A stretch of 33,151 bases of DNA from positions 1-33,151 of the forward strand of contig CAMAQS010000016.1 of assembly GCA_945860565.1 (NCBI GenBank), written 5' to 3'. Both the position numbers and the translations under genes were made by a program. Below, piece after piece: positions 32,862-33,151 of this stretch; position 1 is the first letter of the stretch, and every line of letters starts with the position of its first letter. The DNA comes from Chitinophaga pinensis (lineage in GTDB: Bacteria > Bacteroidota > Bacteroidia > NS11-12g > UBA955). A model generated the notes under the pieces. It was not told where the DNA came from. It saw only the letters and a program-made list of their open reading frames with translations, and made no database searches.

Positions 32862-33151
32862 TTTTCAGAAATTCTGGTAGTTAACACAGCTGCTACCAGC
32901 AATAATCCACCCCCACACATCACAGCTGAAATCAAATTGTTGTTTAAAACATTCTCCATTATTGGTCCAAAAAAGAGTGCGGCGATAATTTCAGGTAAAA
33001 CAATAAAGAAATTGAAAATACCCATGTAAATGCCAATTTTATTTTCTGGAAGGCACCCACTTAACATGCTATAAGGCATGGATAGAATGCTTGACCAGGC
33101 AATACCTACACAAGCCATTACGCCATAAAGAGCAAGTACTGTGGATTTATC
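32858..33151 (-). CDS. MFS transporter, C-terminal part (SLC45/sugar-type), 5' end outside window
   Basis: The track gives 86 residues from an internal Met, but the frame is open to the right edge (11 more codons, DKSTVLALYGV, before that Met). This is therefore the C-terminal about 97 residues of a longer protein. GIAWSSILSMPYSMLSGCLP followed by KIGIYMGIFNFFIVLPEIIAA is characteristic of the last helices of MFS sugar transporters related to SLC45/sucrose-maltose carriers. Two to three membrane helices are visible. It might import maltose or maltodextrin made by a secreted amylase such as the GH13 enzyme 11 kb away; that link is inference. It converges on the permease gene with a 4-bp stop overlap. 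Confidence 0.75.
   Translation of the reverse strand, partial: DKSTVLALYGVMACVGIAWSSILSMPYSMLSGCLPENKIGIYMGIFNFFIVLPEIIAALFFGPIMENVLNNNLISAVMCGGGLLLVAAVLTTRISEN

Overview
The window looks like a Bacteroidota chromosome segment from an uncultured or lightly studied lineage that I cannot place further. The evidence is AT-rich DNA, little use of Shine-Dalgarno sites, recurrent TAnnTTTG boxes (the Bacteroidota -7 promoter element) just ahead of isolated genes, secreted OmpA-domain and small signal-peptide proteins, and several TTG starts. I see no rRNA, tRNA, insertion sequence, prophage or CRISPR array. No stretch longer than 300 bases lacks a gene; the largest gaps are about 256 bp (18902-19157) and 236 bp (24734-24969).

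Region 1 (1-16297, all + strand) is the 3' part of a surface-polysaccharide (O-antigen or capsule) locus. Genes overlap or lie within about 16 bp, with one 155-bp gap at 13355-13509. In order it encodes: two tandem NodB-like deacetylase-fold proteins (the first running off the left edge); a HisC-like aminotransferase; a HAD phosphatase-like protein with a changed catalytic motif; a TupA-type ATP-grasp protein; two GT4 glycosyltransferases; a PglC-type phosphoglycosyl transferase; a PglD-type acyltransferase; an acyl carrier protein; two consecutive ketoreductase (SDR) + ketosynthase III pairs; a GT9 glycosyltransferase; a PglE-type sugar aminotransferase; and an FAD oxidoreductase of the UDP-galactopyranose-mutase/protoporphyrinogen-oxidase type. 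The most interesting part is ACP + (KR-KASIII)x2 beside PglC/PglD/PglE. It reads as a miniature dissociated polyketide-type pathway that could build a hydroxylated short acyl chain (3-hydroxybutyryl, or 3,5-dihydroxyhexanoyl if both modules act in series) for N-acylating the 4-amino group of a diamino-trideoxy sugar. A 4,6-dehydratase (PglF), Wzx and Wzy are not in the window and would be expected upstream or elsewhere.

Region 2 (16294-18901, + strand) continues from the polysaccharide locus into housekeeping genes: folA (overlapping the FAD oxidoreductase by 4 bp), nadK behind its own candidate promoter, and a secreted endonuclease/exonuclease/phosphatase-fold protein overlapping nadK by 4 bp. 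A clear intrinsic terminator follows.

Region 3 (19131-33151) holds unrelated genes on both strands: a secreted GH13 alpha-amylase-family enzyme with a CBM48-like module; a 1062-residue protein with four tandem OmpA-like domains; a membrane-anchored metallophosphoesterase; htpG; recX; two tandem secreted proteins of unknown function that share a motif; an ACMSD-type decarboxylase very like the animal enzyme; an APC amino-acid permease; and the C-terminal end of an MFS transporter running off the right edge. Convergent genes here either share a long bidirectional hairpin (26233-26272) or abut or overlap with no terminator. Several genes have a TAnnTTTG-like box only 4-10 nt before the ATG, suggesting leaderless mRNAs.
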